NCBI GenBank assembly: GCA_035530135.1 | Contig: DATKVJ010000161.1 | Coordinates: 1-64,000, forward strand | From: CAIYYX01 sp035530135 | GTDB lineage: Bacteria > Pseudomonadota > Gammaproteobacteria > Burkholderiales > Rhodocyclaceae | Direction: 5' to 3' | DNA: 64,000 nucleotides | In this document: piece by piece, positions 8,542-16,732 of the stretch | How positions within the stretch are numbered: the stretch's first letter is position 1 | Layout: every line of letters starts with the position of its first letter | Made by a program: the position numbers and the translations under genes | The notes under the pieces: model-generated | What the model was told of the DNA's origin: nothing | What the model saw: only the letters and a program-made list of their open reading frames with translations | Databases searched by the model: none

Positions 8542-9726
8542 ATGAGCACGATAGAGCCCAGCAAGGCCGCCAGAATCACCCGGAAACTGAACCGCCCATT
8601 CACACCATTGCTTGCCGCAGCACTATTGTTCGCCGCCGGCACCGCGCGGGCCGACCTCGTCATCGGCGTCGATCTGCCGCTGACCGGACCTGCCGCGGGT
8701 CTGGGCATACCCTGCAAGAACGGCCTGGCCTTCTGGCCGAAGAAGATCGGCGGCGAAAGAGTCAAGCTGATCGTGCTCGACGACGCCGGCGACCCGACCC
8801 AGGCCACCACCAATGCCCGCCGCTTCGTCACCGAGGACAAGGTCGATGTGATGGTCGGTTCCGCCGCCACGCCGGCGGCGCTAGCCATGGCCGCGGTCGC
8901 CACCGAGAGCCACACCGTGCAACTCGCGGCGTCCCCGGTGGAACTGCCGCCGGGCAAGGACGCCTGGACCTTCCGCCTGCCGCAATCGGTCACCTTGATG
9001 GCGACGGGGATCGTCGACCAGATGAAGAAGACCGGGATAAAAAGCTACGCCTTCATCGGTTACTCCGACGCCTACGGCGAGAGCTGGCTCAAGGACATGA
9101 GCCGTCTGGCCGATGCCGCCGGCATCAAGCTGACCACGGCGGAGCGCTTCAACCGGGCCGACACCAGCGTCACGGCCCAGGCGATCAAGGCGATCGCCTC
9201 CAAGCCCGACGCCATCCTGGTGGTCGCCTCGGGCAGCGGCGCCGCCATGCCCGAGATGACCCTGATCGAGCACGGTTACAAGGGCCAGATCTATCAGACC
9301 CACAGCGCGGCCTCGCGCGACCTGATCCGCATCGGCGGCAAGAGCGTCGAGGGCACCCTGGTCGTGGCCGGGCTGGCGGTGATGCCCGAGGGCCTGCCGG
9401 ACAGCAATCCGTCCAAGAAGCTGGCGGTGGACTTCGTCAACAAGTACGAAAAGGTCTATGGCGCCGGCTCGCGCAACCAGTTCGCCGCCCACATCTACGA
9501 CGCGCAACTGATCCTGCAGCACGTGGTACCGATCGCCCTCAAGAAGGGCAAGCCGGGCACCCCGGCATTCCGCGCCGCGCTGAAGGAGGCGCTGGAACAT
9601 TCAGGCGGCATCGTCGCCACCCAGGGCGTTTTCCACTACTCGCCGACCGACCACTTCGGCCTGGACGCGAACTCGCGCATGATGCTGACGGTCAGCAAGG
9701 GCGACTGGAAGGTCGTGACCCCGTGA
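8542..9726 (+). CDS. Periplasmic solute-binding protein of a branched-chain amino acid/aromatic-type ABC transporter
   Basis: 394 aa from the second ATG, which lies 8 nt behind AGGAGG; the ATG at 8536 is too close to it. The signal peptide has a charged start and a hydrophobic core, and ends AGTARA before the mature DLVIGVDLPLTGPAAG. The fold is periplasmic binding type I (Peripla_BP_6), the family that also binds benzoate, coumarate and other aromatics in aromatic-degrading bacteria. No permease or ATPase genes accompany it, so it must borrow partners, possibly from elsewhere in the genome. Its place between thiolase and ligase suggests capture of the pathway substrate. Its AGGAGGAG leader is perfectly complementary to the loops of the flanking sRNAs. 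Confidence 0.9.
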   Translation: MSTIEPSKAARITRKLNRPFTPLLAAALLFAAGTARADLVIGVDLPLTGPAAGLGIPCKNGLAFWPKKIGGERVKLIVLDDAGDPTQATTNARRFVTEDKVDVMVGSAATPAALAMAAVATESHTVQLAASPVELPPGKDAWTFRLPQSVTLMATGIVDQMKKTGIKSYAFIGYSDAYGESWLKDMSRLADAAGIKLTTAERFNRADTSVTAQAIKAIASKPDAILVVASGSGAAMPEMTLIEHGYKGQIYQTHSAASRDLIRIGGKSVEGTLVVAGLAVMPEGLPDSNPSKKLAVDFVNKYEKVYGAGSRNQFAAHIYDAQLILQHVVPIALKKGKPGTPAFRAALKEALEHSGGIVATQGVFHYSPTDHFGLDANSRMMLTVSKGDWKVVTP

Positions 9727-9789
9727 GCCGTGATCCGGTGCGACAATAAGGCAGCTCAGCTGCGCCCCGATCAACATCGAGAGGCTTCC

Positions 9790-11634
9790 ATGCCGGCTCC
9801 CTATCGTGCCGCCCGCCTGGGCGGCACCCTGACTCCGCGGATCGTCGCCGATGACGAAGGCGATCTGATCATCAGCTCGCCGGAGGATCTGGGCGACTAC
9901 CCGGCGCGGCTCACCGACCGGCTCGAACACTGGGCCGAGGTCTGTCCGGAGCGCACGCTCGCGGCCAAGCGCGACGAATCGGGCGCGTGGCGCCGCCTCA
10001 ACTACCGCGACGCGCTCGGGCAGGCGCGCGCCATCGCCGAGGCGCTCAGCAATCGCGGCCTGTCTGCCGAGCGGCCGGTGATGGTCGTGTCGGGCAATGA
10101 TCTGGAACATCTGGCGCTGATGCTGGGCGCGATGTGGGCGGGCGTGCCCTACGCACCGGTCTCTCCCGCCTATTCGTTGGTCTCCGAGGACTTCGCCAAG
10201 CTCAGGCATATCTTCGGCGTGCTGACGCCGGGCCTGGTCTTCGCCAGCGACGGCGATGCCTACCGCAGAGCCCTGGGCGCCGTGGTGCCCGAAGGGGTCG
10301 AGATCGCTCTGGCCAAGGGCGGGCTGGGCGGCCGATCGTTCACGCCGTTTTCCGATCTGTGCGCCACCCCCGCCAGCGCCATCGCCGATCGGGCGCACGC
10401 GGCAACGGGGCCGGACAGCATCGCGAAGTTGCTCTTCACCTCGGGTTCGACCAAACAGCCCAAGGGCGTCATCAACACCCAGCGCATGCTCTGCAGCAAC
10501 CAGCAGATGATCCTGCAGAGCATGCCCTTCCTCGGGGATGAACCGCCGGTTCTGGTCGACTGGCTGCCCTGGAATCACACCTTCGGCGGCAACCACAATC
10601 TCGGCATCGTCCTCTACAACGGCGGCAGCCTATATATCGACGCGGGCAAGCCGACGCCGCAACTGATCGGCGAGACCCTGCGCAATCTGCGCGAGATCTC
10701 CCCGACCGTCTATTTCAACGTGCCGATGGGTTTCGAGAAGATCGCCGCCGCCCTCGAGACCGACCGGCAATTGCAGCAGGCGCTGCTCGCCCGGGTCAGG
10801 GCCTTCATGTTCGCCGGCGCCGGCTTGTCCCAGGCCGTCTGGGACCAGCTGGAGCAGATCGCGGCACGGGTCTGCGGCGAGCGCATCCGGATGCTGACCA
10901 GTCTGGGCATGACCGAGACCGCTCCCTTCGCCCTGTTCCCCGGCGGCGCGGCCTCGCGCCCCGCGGTGGTGGGCCTGCCCGCTCCGGGCCTGACGGTGAA
11001 GCTGGCGTTCGACGGCAACAAGCGGGAGGTACGCTATCGCGGCCCCTCGGTGACGCCGGGATACTGGCGAGCCGACGAACAGACGCGGGAATCCTTCGAC
11101 GATGACGGCTTCTTCTGCAGCGGCGACGCCCTGAAGTTCGTCGCCGACGAGCAGCCCGGACTCGGGCTGCTGTTCGACGGACGGATCGCGGAGGACTTCA
11201 AGCTTTCTTCCGGCACCTTCGTTTCGGTGGGGCCGTTGCGCGCGAGGGTGATCGCAGAGGGCGCGCCCTATGTCCAGGACGTCGTCGCCACCGCGCCGAA
11301 CCGGGACGACCTCGGCATCCTGATCTTTCCCTATCCCGATGCCTGCCGCGAGCTGGCTGGCGCCGGCAGCCAGGATCCCTGGACCGAAGTGCTGGCTGCA
11401 GCCGCGGTCAGGGAATTCTTCCAGCAACTGGTCGACCGCCTCTACCATTCCGGCAGCGGCAGCGCCAACCGCGTCGTCAGGGCCTTGATCCTAGCCGAGC
11501 CGGCGTCGATCGACAAGGGCGAGCTCACCGACAAGGGCTCGATCAACCAGCGCGCCGTCCTCACCCATCGCGCCGCGCTGGTGCAGGCGCTGTACGAAGG
11601 GCAAGGCGCCGAACCGATCTTTCCGCGGGCTTGA
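9790..11634 (+). CDS. AMP-dependent acyl-CoA synthetase, feruloyl-CoA synthase-like
   Basis: 614 aa from the ATG at 9790 (GAGAGG upstream); the frame extends to a GTG at 9730 without a ribosome site. The ANL-superfamily P-loop LLFTSGSTKQPKGV, the A5 region SLGMTETAP, the YRGPSVTPGYW segment and the SGDALKF core can be read, then a C-terminal domain. A feruloyl-CoA synthase-like order is suggested by the LVDWLPWNHTFGGNHN stretch. It would activate a carboxylic acid with ATP and CoA, the entry step for the hydratase/dehydrogenase and thiolase upstream. The exact substrate cannot be read from the sequence. The gene ends 5 bp before the terminator of sRNA copy 2. Confidence 0.88.
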   Translation: MPAPYRAARLGGTLTPRIVADDEGDLIISSPEDLGDYPARLTDRLEHWAEVCPERTLAAKRDESGAWRRLNYRDALGQARAIAEALSNRGLSAERPVMVVSGNDLEHLALMLGAMWAGVPYAPVSPAYSLVSEDFAKLRHIFGVLTPGLVFASDGDAYRRALGAVVPEGVEIALAKGGLGGRSFTPFSDLCATPASAIADRAHAATGPDSIAKLLFTSGSTKQPKGVINTQRMLCSNQQMILQSMPFLGDEPPVLVDWLPWNHTFGGNHNLGIVLYNGGSLYIDAGKPTPQLIGETLRNLREISPTVYFNVPMGFEKIAAALETDRQLQQALLARVRAFMFAGAGLSQAVWDQLEQIAARVCGERIRMLTSLGMTETAPFALFPGGAASRPAVVGLPAPGLTVKLAFDGNKREVRYRGPSVTPGYWRADEQTRESFDDDGFFCSGDALKFVADEQPGLGLLFDGRIAEDFKLSSGTFVSVGPLRARVIAEGAPYVQDVVATAPNRDDLGILIFPYPDACRELAGAGSQDPWTEVLAAAAVREFFQQLVDRLYHSGSGSANRVVRALILAEPASIDKGELTDKGSINQRAVLTHRAALVQALYEGQGAEPIFPRA

Positions 11635-11638
11635 GCCG

Positions 11639-11707
11639 AAAAAAAAGCCCGCAGCTTTTGCGGGCTTAAATCCAGTTCCAAGGAGGAGGTTCTGGAGGAG
11701 ACGAAGC
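11639..11707 (-). ncRNA. Predicted small RNA with C-rich anti-Shine-Dalgarno loops, copy 2
   Basis: Same body as the sRNA at 3929-3998: 5' TCTCCTCC, a hairpin closed by CCAG/CTGG with a TCCTCC loop, an ATTTAA linker, then a terminator stem AAGCCCGC/GCGGGCTT and eight T (11639-11646). Only one T is missing in the loop. It converges with the CoA-ligase gene and diverges from mscS. The two copies lie on the same strand and bracket the TetR/catabolic cluster. Confidence 0.7.
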
Positions 11708-11709
11708 GA

Positions 11710-11738
11710 ATGATATCGCCGATGTTGCGCTGCAGCAA
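11710..11738 (-). promoter_or_regulatory. Predicted promoter of small RNA copy 2
   Basis: Minus strand: -35 TTGCTG (11733-11738), 17-bp spacer, -10 TATCAT (11710-11715). The -10 box sits at the same distance from the conserved RNA body as in copy 1, although the promoter sequences differ. Confidence 0.6.
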
Positions 11739-11896
11739 GCAATATTATCTATAGCTGCGATTTAGTAAAACTATCTTATTGGCTGCCGGCGTCGGATGAT
11801 ATCGTTCGGTATTGTTCCCGGCGCATCCCGCTATTCATTAGTTTTTTCAGGGACGATCACGCGCATGATCGAATTTGTCCGCTCTATCGAGGGCCG

Positions 11897-12898
11897 ATGG
11901 TTGTATGCCGGCTTGCCCTGGCCATTGCGCGCCGGCTCACCCGATCCAGCCCGGTTTTAAACACCCTAACCAGCTTTGCGGCAAGACCCACCCAGCTTGC
12001 GCTACCGCTGTTGGCGCTGCAGGCCGTATGGCAATCGGCACCCGACGATCTGTTTCTGATCGGGGCGGTGCGTCATCTGACTGCGCTCGCGTTGATTGGT
12101 GCGCTCACCTGGCTGGCGCTGCGCTGCGTCGCCGCCGCGGTCGAGGCAACGGCCCTGCTGAGCCCGGTGGATAGGGCGGACAATCTACACGCTCGCCGCA
12201 TTCAAACGCAGTTCCGCGTTTTGGCGAACAGTCTGCATTTCTTGATCGTGCTGATCGGCGCGGCCTCAGCGCTGATGACCTTCCCGGGCGTGCACCAGAT
12301 CGGCATCAGCCTGCTGGCGTCAGCCGGCGTCGCCGGTCTGGTCCTCGGCTTCGCGGCCAAACCGGTGCTCGGCAACCTGCTCGCGGGCCTGCAAATTGCG
12401 CTGACGCAGCCGATCAGGCTCGACGACGTCGTGATCGTGCAGGGCGAATGGGGGCGCATCGAGGAGATCACCGGCGCTTTCGTGGTGGTGCGGGTATGGG
12501 ACGAACGCAGGCTGGTGGTTCCGCTGCAGTGGTTCATCGAGAATCCGTTCCAGAACTGGACGCGGACGTCGAGCGAAATAATCGGCTCGGTCTTTCTCTG
12601 GCTTGACTACCGCATGCCGCTGGCACCGCTGCGCACGGAAGTCGAGCGCATCTGCGCCAATGCACCGGAGTGGGATCAGCGCATTTGCGCGACCCAGGTC
12701 ACCGATGCCAACGAGCGTTCGATGCAGGTGCGCGTGCTGGTGAGTGCCGCCGACTCTTCTTTGTGCTGGGATTTGCGCTGCAGGATGCGTGAGGAATTGA
12801 TCGCCTTCATCCAGCGCGAATATCCGCAGCATCTACCGCAGTTGCGCATCGAGACGGGCACACACGCATTCGCTGCGGGCGAGTCCAAGACCGGTTAA
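11897..12898 (+). CDS. Mechanosensitive ion channel, MscS family
   Basis: 333 aa. Several hydrophobic segments lie in the first 150 residues. The MscS pore helix and beta domain follow, with GVAGLVLGFAAKPVLGNLLAGLQIAL, then QPIRLDDVVIV and WGRIEEI. The latter is the hallmark start of the beta domain. It should be a stretch-gated inner-membrane channel that releases solutes on osmotic down-shock. Start is ATG with a weak GAGGG upstream. It stands alone between sRNA copy 2, which is divergent, and the yqgE operon. Confidence 0.88.
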   Translation: MVVCRLALAIARRLTRSSPVLNTLTSFAARPTQLALPLLALQAVWQSAPDDLFLIGAVRHLTALALIGALTWLALRCVAAAVEATALLSPVDRADNLHARRIQTQFRVLANSLHFLIVLIGAASALMTFPGVHQIGISLLASAGVAGLVLGFAAKPVLGNLLAGLQIALTQPIRLDDVVIVQGEWGRIEEITGAFVVVRVWDERRLVVPLQWFIENPFQNWTRTSSEIIGSVFLWLDYRMPLAPLRTEVERICANAPEWDQRICATQVTDANERSMQVRVLVSAADSSLCWDLRCRMREELIAFIQREYPQHLPQLRIETGTHAFAAGESKTG

Positions 12899-12927
12899 CG
12901 CCGGCTGATTCGCGGTTTCCAATTGCG

Positions 12928-12957
12928 GTGACAGACAAGGGCACGACGGATTACAAT
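12928..12957 (+). promoter_or_regulatory. Promoter of the yqgE-ruvX-pyr operon
   Basis: GTGACA (12928-12933), an 18-bp spacer and TACAAT (12952-12957), both one base from consensus. The predicted start near 12964 coincides with the GTG proposed here as the yqgE start, so the message may be leaderless. Confidence 0.6.
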
Positions 12958-12963
12958 GTTTGC

Positions 12964-13539
12964 GTGATCGAGGAAACCGTAAGCCTCACCCATCATTTTC
13001 TGATCGCCATGCCGGCCATGGCGGACCCGAGCTTTTCCCGGTCCTTGACCTACATCTGCGAACACAACGAACAGGGCGCGCTCGGCGTGATCGTCAATCG
13101 GCCGAGCGACATGGCCCTGGCGACCCTGCTGGAGCGCGTCGATATTTCTCTCGCCGCCGGCCCTGCCGCCGAGCTGGGTGCCATGCCGGTCTATTTCGGC
13201 GGACCGGTGCAGACCGACCGCGGCTTCGTGCTGCATCGCCCGCTGGGCCGCTGGCAGTCGACCCTGGAAGTCAAGGACGGGATCGGGCTGACCAGTTCGC
13301 GCGACATCCTCCAGGAGATGGGCTCGACCGGCACGCCGTCCGACGTCCTGGTCACCCTGGGCTACGCCGGATGGTCGGCGGGCCAGCTCGAATGGGAATT
13401 GGCGCAGAACGCCTGGCTCACCGTCGCCGCCGATTCGCAGATCCTCTTCGGCATGCCGGCCGAGGAACGCCTGGCGGCGGCGATGCAACTGCTCGGCATC
13501 GATTTCGCCAATCTCTCCGAAGTGGCCGGGCATGCCTGA
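12964..13539 (+). CDS. yqgE: YqgE/AlgH family protein (UPF0301)
   Basis: 191 aa from the GTG at 12964. The family hallmark SLTHHFLIAMP occurs at once, followed by LTYICEHNEQGALGVIVNRP, and the length fits the usual 185-190 aa. A GTG at 12928 would add 12 residues, but it lies in the predicted -35 box. The next ATG would cut off the hallmark. The biochemical role of the family is unsettled; it is almost always next to ruvX, as here (8-bp overlap). First gene of a run with ruvX, pyrR, pyrB and pyrX. Confidence 0.92.
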   Translation: MIEETVSLTHHFLIAMPAMADPSFSRSLTYICEHNEQGALGVIVNRPSDMALATLLERVDISLAAGPAAELGAMPVYFGGPVQTDRGFVLHRPLGRWQSTLEVKDGIGLTSSRDILQEMGSTGTPSDVLVTLGYAGWSAGQLEWELAQNAWLTVAADSQILFGMPAEERLAAAMQLLGIDFANLSEVAGHA

Positions 13540-13975
13540 GGCCGGCACGGTGCTGGCCTTCGATTTCGGCGTCAAGCGCATCGGCGTCGCCGTCGGCGAA
13601 ACCCTGCTCGGCCGGGCGCGGGCGCTGGCCACCATCGCCGCCGAAGACAACGACACGCGCTTCGGCGAGATCGCCAGGCTGATCGGGCAGTGGCAGCCGC
13701 AGATACTGGTGCTCGGCCTGCCTCTGGCCGAAGACGGCGGCGAGCACGAGCTGACGGCGCGCGCCCGGCGCTTCGCCCACCAGCTCGAAGGACGCTTCCG
13801 TCTGCCGGTGATTCTGGTCGACGAGCGCTACTCCTCGCGCGAGGCCGACGCCCGGCTCGCCGCGACCGGCCTGCCCTGGCAGGAACGCAAGCGCGAGCTC
13901 GACGCCGCAGCCGCGCAGATCATCCTGCAGGATTATTTCGATGCCCGAGTCGATGACAAAGCCCGCACTGCCTGA
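13532..13975 (+). CDS. ruvX: Putative pre-16S rRNA nuclease / Holliday junction resolvase-like protein
   Basis: 147 aa, RNase H-like fold. The N-terminal AFDFGVKRIGVAVGE carries the first catalytic Asp; LVLGLPLAEDGG and LVDERYSSREA are the other conserved blocks, with Asp and Glu. YqgF/RuvX proteins process the 5' end of pre-16S rRNA and were earlier viewed as resolvases. Start ATG overlaps yqgE by 8 bp and its end overlaps pyrR by 35 bp, so translation is probably coupled. Confidence 0.93.
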   Translation: MPEAGTVLAFDFGVKRIGVAVGETLLGRARALATIAAEDNDTRFGEIARLIGQWQPQILVLGLPLAEDGGEHELTARARRFAHQLEGRFRLPVILVDERYSSREADARLAATGLPWQERKRELDAAAAQIILQDYFDARVDDKARTA

Positions 13976-14471
13976 AGCCGAAGCGCTGCTGACGCAGCTC
14001 ATCGGGGCGATGCGACCGCAGGCCGGTCCCGGCATGGCGCTGGTGGGTATCCACACCGGCGGCGTCTGGCTCGCCGAGCGCCTGCACGCGGCGCTCGGGC
14101 TGGCGATCCCGCTCTCCAGCATCGACGTCTCCTTTTATCGCGACGATTATTCCAGCCGCAAGCTGCACCCGGGCACCCGTGCCTCGTCGCTCAACTTCGA
14201 CGTCGACGGCGCGCACATCGTCATCGTTGACGACGTGCTCTACACCGGCCGCACCATCCGCGCCGCGATGAACGAACTGTTCGACTACGGCCGGCCGGGG
14301 CGCATCGACCTCGCCGTTCTGGTCGATCGCGGCGGCCGGGAGCTGCCGATTTGCGCCCGTTATTGTGCCCAGACCCTGGCCGAGCCCTTGCCGGCGACGC
14401 AGGAGCTGGTCCTGACCCGGGCCGCCGACGGCGCCCTCAGCCTCACCCTCAAGGAAAGGCGAAATGCGTAA
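13941..14471 (+). CDS. pyrR: PyrR bifunctional regulator / uracil phosphoribosyltransferase-like
   Basis: 176 aa type I phosphoribosyltransferase fold with the PRPP loop IVDDVLYTGRTIRAAMNEL at about residues 94-112. In Bacillus PyrR binds pyr mRNA in response to UMP; in Gram-negatives its role as a UPRTase or regulator varies. It precedes pyrB and overlaps it by 8 bp, which fits a role in pyrimidine synthesis. No PyrR-type attenuator is visible before it, since it overlaps ruvX. The start could also be the ATG at 13953. Confidence 0.92.
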   Translation: MPESMTKPALPEAEALLTQLIGAMRPQAGPGMALVGIHTGGVWLAERLHAALGLAIPLSSIDVSFYRDDYSSRKLHPGTRASSLNFDVDGAHIVIVDDVLYTGRTIRAAMNELFDYGRPGRIDLAVLVDRGGRELPICARYCAQTLAEPLPATQELVLTRAADGALSLTLKERRNA

Positions 14472-15423
14472 TCCCCAGTTGAACAGCCGCGGCGAATTGC
14501 AGCATCTCTTGACCACCGAGGGGCTGCCGCGGGCCACCCTCACCGCGATTCTCGATGCCGCCGCGCCCTTCACCGAGGTCGCCGAGCGCGAAGTGAAGAA
14601 GCTGCCACTGCTGCGCGGCAAGAGCGTCTTCAACCTGTTCTTCGAAAATTCGACGCGCACCCGGACCACCTTCGAGATCGCCGCCAAGCGCCTGTCCGCC
14701 GACGTCATCAACCTCAACATCAACACCTCCAGCGCCGCCAAGGGAGAGTCGCTGCTCGACACCGTCGACAATCTCGCGGCGATGCAGGCCGACATGTTCG
14801 TGGTGCGCCACGCCTCCAGCGGTGCGCCGCATCTGATCGCCGAACACCTGGCCAACACCGGCAAGGACCACATCCGCGTGATCAACGCCGGTGACGGCCG
14901 CCACGCGCACCCGACCCAGGGCCTGCTCGACATGTACACGATCCGCCATTACAAGCGGGATTTCACCGGACTCATCGTGGCGATCGTCGGCGACGTTCTG
15001 CACTCGCGCGTGGCGCGCTCCCAGATCCACGCCCTGACCACGCTGGGCGTGCCCGAGGTGCGCGTGGTCGCGCCCAAGACCCTGCTGCCCGCCAGTGTCG
15101 AGCGGCTGGGCGTGCGCGTCTGCCACGACATCCGCGAGGGCCTGCGCGGCGCTGACGTGGTGATGATGCTGCGGCTGCAGAACGAGCGGATGCAGGGCGC
15201 GCTGCTGCCCAGCCCGCAGGAATACTTCAAGTCCTACGGCCTGACGCCGGAGCGGCTGGCGTTGGCCAAGCCCGACGCCATCGTCATGCATCCGGGACCG
15301 ATGAACCGCGGCGTCGAGATCGACTCGGCGGTGGCCGACGGCCCGCACGCCGTGATCTTGCCCCAGGTGACCTTCGGCATCGCCGTGCGCATGGCGGTGA
15401 TGAGCATGCTGGGGGGGGCGTGA
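14464..15423 (+). CDS. pyrB: Aspartate carbamoyltransferase catalytic chain
   Basis: 319 aa. The carbamoyl-phosphate site FFENSTRTRTTFE is at about residue 59 (usual FFEPSTRTR). HPTQGLLDMYTI and the C-terminal VMHPGPMNRGVEID are also present. It condenses carbamoyl phosphate and aspartate in the first committed step of UMP synthesis. No pyrI regulatory gene is present. Instead its stop overlaps (TGATG) a degenerate dihydroorotase, the arrangement of class A ATCases, in which PyrB and an inactive PyrC' form a dodecamer. Confidence 0.96.
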   Translation: MRNPQLNSRGELQHLLTTEGLPRATLTAILDAAAPFTEVAEREVKKLPLLRGKSVFNLFFENSTRTRTTFEIAAKRLSADVINLNINTSSAAKGESLLDTVDNLAAMQADMFVVRHASSGAPHLIAEHLANTGKDHIRVINAGDGRHAHPTQGLLDMYTIRHYKRDFTGLIVAIVGDVLHSRVARSQIHALTTLGVPEVRVVAPKTLLPASVERLGVRVCHDIREGLRGADVVMMLRLQNERMQGALLPSPQEYFKSYGLTPERLALAKPDAIVMHPGPMNRGVEIDSAVADGPHAVILPQVTFGIAVRMAVMSMLGGA

Positions 15424-16706
15424 TGAAAATCCAGATCAGGAACGGCCGCGTCATCGACCCGGTCAGGGGCATCGACCGCGTCACCGACCTGTTCATCGCC
15501 CGCGGCGTGATCGCCGGCATCGACCGCGCGCCCCAGGGTTTCGAGACCAGCGGCACGCTCGACGCCAGCGGCTGCATCGTTTGTCCCGGCCTGGTAGACC
15601 TGTCGGCGAGATTGCGCGAACCCGGTTACGAGTACCGGGCGACGCTGGAGTCGGAGATGGCCGCGGCGGCGGCGGGCGGCATCACCAGCCTCGCCTGCCC
15701 GCCCGACACCGATCCGCCGCTGGACGAACCTGGACTGGTGGAGATGCTGCGGCACCGCGCGCGCCTGCCCGCCTTCGGCCACGTCTATCCGATCGGGGCG
15801 CTGACCCTGAAGCTGGCCGGCGAGCGCCTGACCGAGATGGCGGAACTGGCCGAGGCCGGCTGCGTCGCCTTCGGCCAGGCCAACACCGCGATCATCGACA
15901 CCCAGGTACTGCAGCGCGCGCTGCAGTACGCCTCGACCTTCGGCTTCCCCGTCTGGCTGCAGGCGCAGGACCCCTTCCTGGCGCGAGCGGGCGTCGCCCA
16001 CGACGGCGAAGTGGCGGCGCGCTTGGGCCTCGCCGGCATTCCGGTCGCGGCCGAGACCATCGCGCTGGCGACCATCCTCCAGCTCGCCCGGGAGACCGGC
16101 GCCCAGGTCCATCTGACCCGCATCTCCAGCGCCGCGGGGCTGGAGATGATCGCCGCGGCCAGGCGTTCCGGGATTCTTGCTAGCTGCGACGTCGCCATTC
16201 ACCACTTACACTTGTGCGACCACGACATCGCTTATTTCAACCCGCACGCCCGGCTCGATCCGCCGCTGCGCGGCGAGGCCGATCGCGATGCGCTGCGCCG
16301 CGGGCTCGCGGACGGCACGATCAACGCGGTCTGCTCGGACCACACGCCGGTGGACGACGACGCCAAGCAGGTGCCCTTCGACCAGGCCGAGCCCGGCGCC
16401 ACCGGCCTCGAACTGCTGCTGCCGCTGACGCTGAAGTGGGCGGCCGAGATGGGGTTGCCGCTGGCCCTGGCGCTCGCCCGGATCACCTCGGACCCGGCCA
16501 GGATCCTCGGCATCGCGGCCGGCAGCCTGGCCGTCGGCGCGGCGGCGGACGTCTGCATCTTCGACCCCGAGGCCAGCTTCAAGGTCAGCCGCGAGACCCT
16601 GAAGAGCCAGGGCAAGAACACGCCCTTCCTGGGCCTGGAGCTGCCCGGACGGGTCCGGGCGACGCTGATCGACGGCCACCTCGCCTACGACGGTTCCTGG
16701 AACTGA
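15423..16706 (+). CDS. pyrX: Dihydroorotase-like subunit without catalytic metal site (PyrX/PyrC' type)
   Basis: 427 aa amidohydrolase fold. The metal-binding HxH before the REPG motif is replaced: the text reads VDLSARLREPG, where active enzymes have VDLHVHLREPG. Later conserved residues (SDHTP near the C-terminus) remain. Loss of both histidines predicts no dihydroorotase activity. In Pseudomonas, such a pyrC' gene overlapping pyrB is needed to assemble active ATCase. The TGATG coupling with pyrB fits that role. A true pyrC must then exist elsewhere in the genome. Confidence 0.88.
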   Translation: MKIQIRNGRVIDPVRGIDRVTDLFIARGVIAGIDRAPQGFETSGTLDASGCIVCPGLVDLSARLREPGYEYRATLESEMAAAAAGGITSLACPPDTDPPLDEPGLVEMLRHRARLPAFGHVYPIGALTLKLAGERLTEMAELAEAGCVAFGQANTAIIDTQVLQRALQYASTFGFPVWLQAQDPFLARAGVAHDGEVAARLGLAGIPVAAETIALATILQLARETGAQVHLTRISSAAGLEMIAAARRSGILASCDVAIHHLHLCDHDIAYFNPHARLDPPLRGEADRDALRRGLADGTINAVCSDHTPVDDDAKQVPFDQAEPGATGLELLLPLTLKWAAEMGLPLALALARITSDPARILGIAAGSLAVGAAADVCIFDPEASFKVSRETLKSQGKNTPFLGLELPGRVRATLIDGHLAYDGSWN

Positions 16707-16732
16707 ACACCGCCGCTACGGACGGCTCCGGC

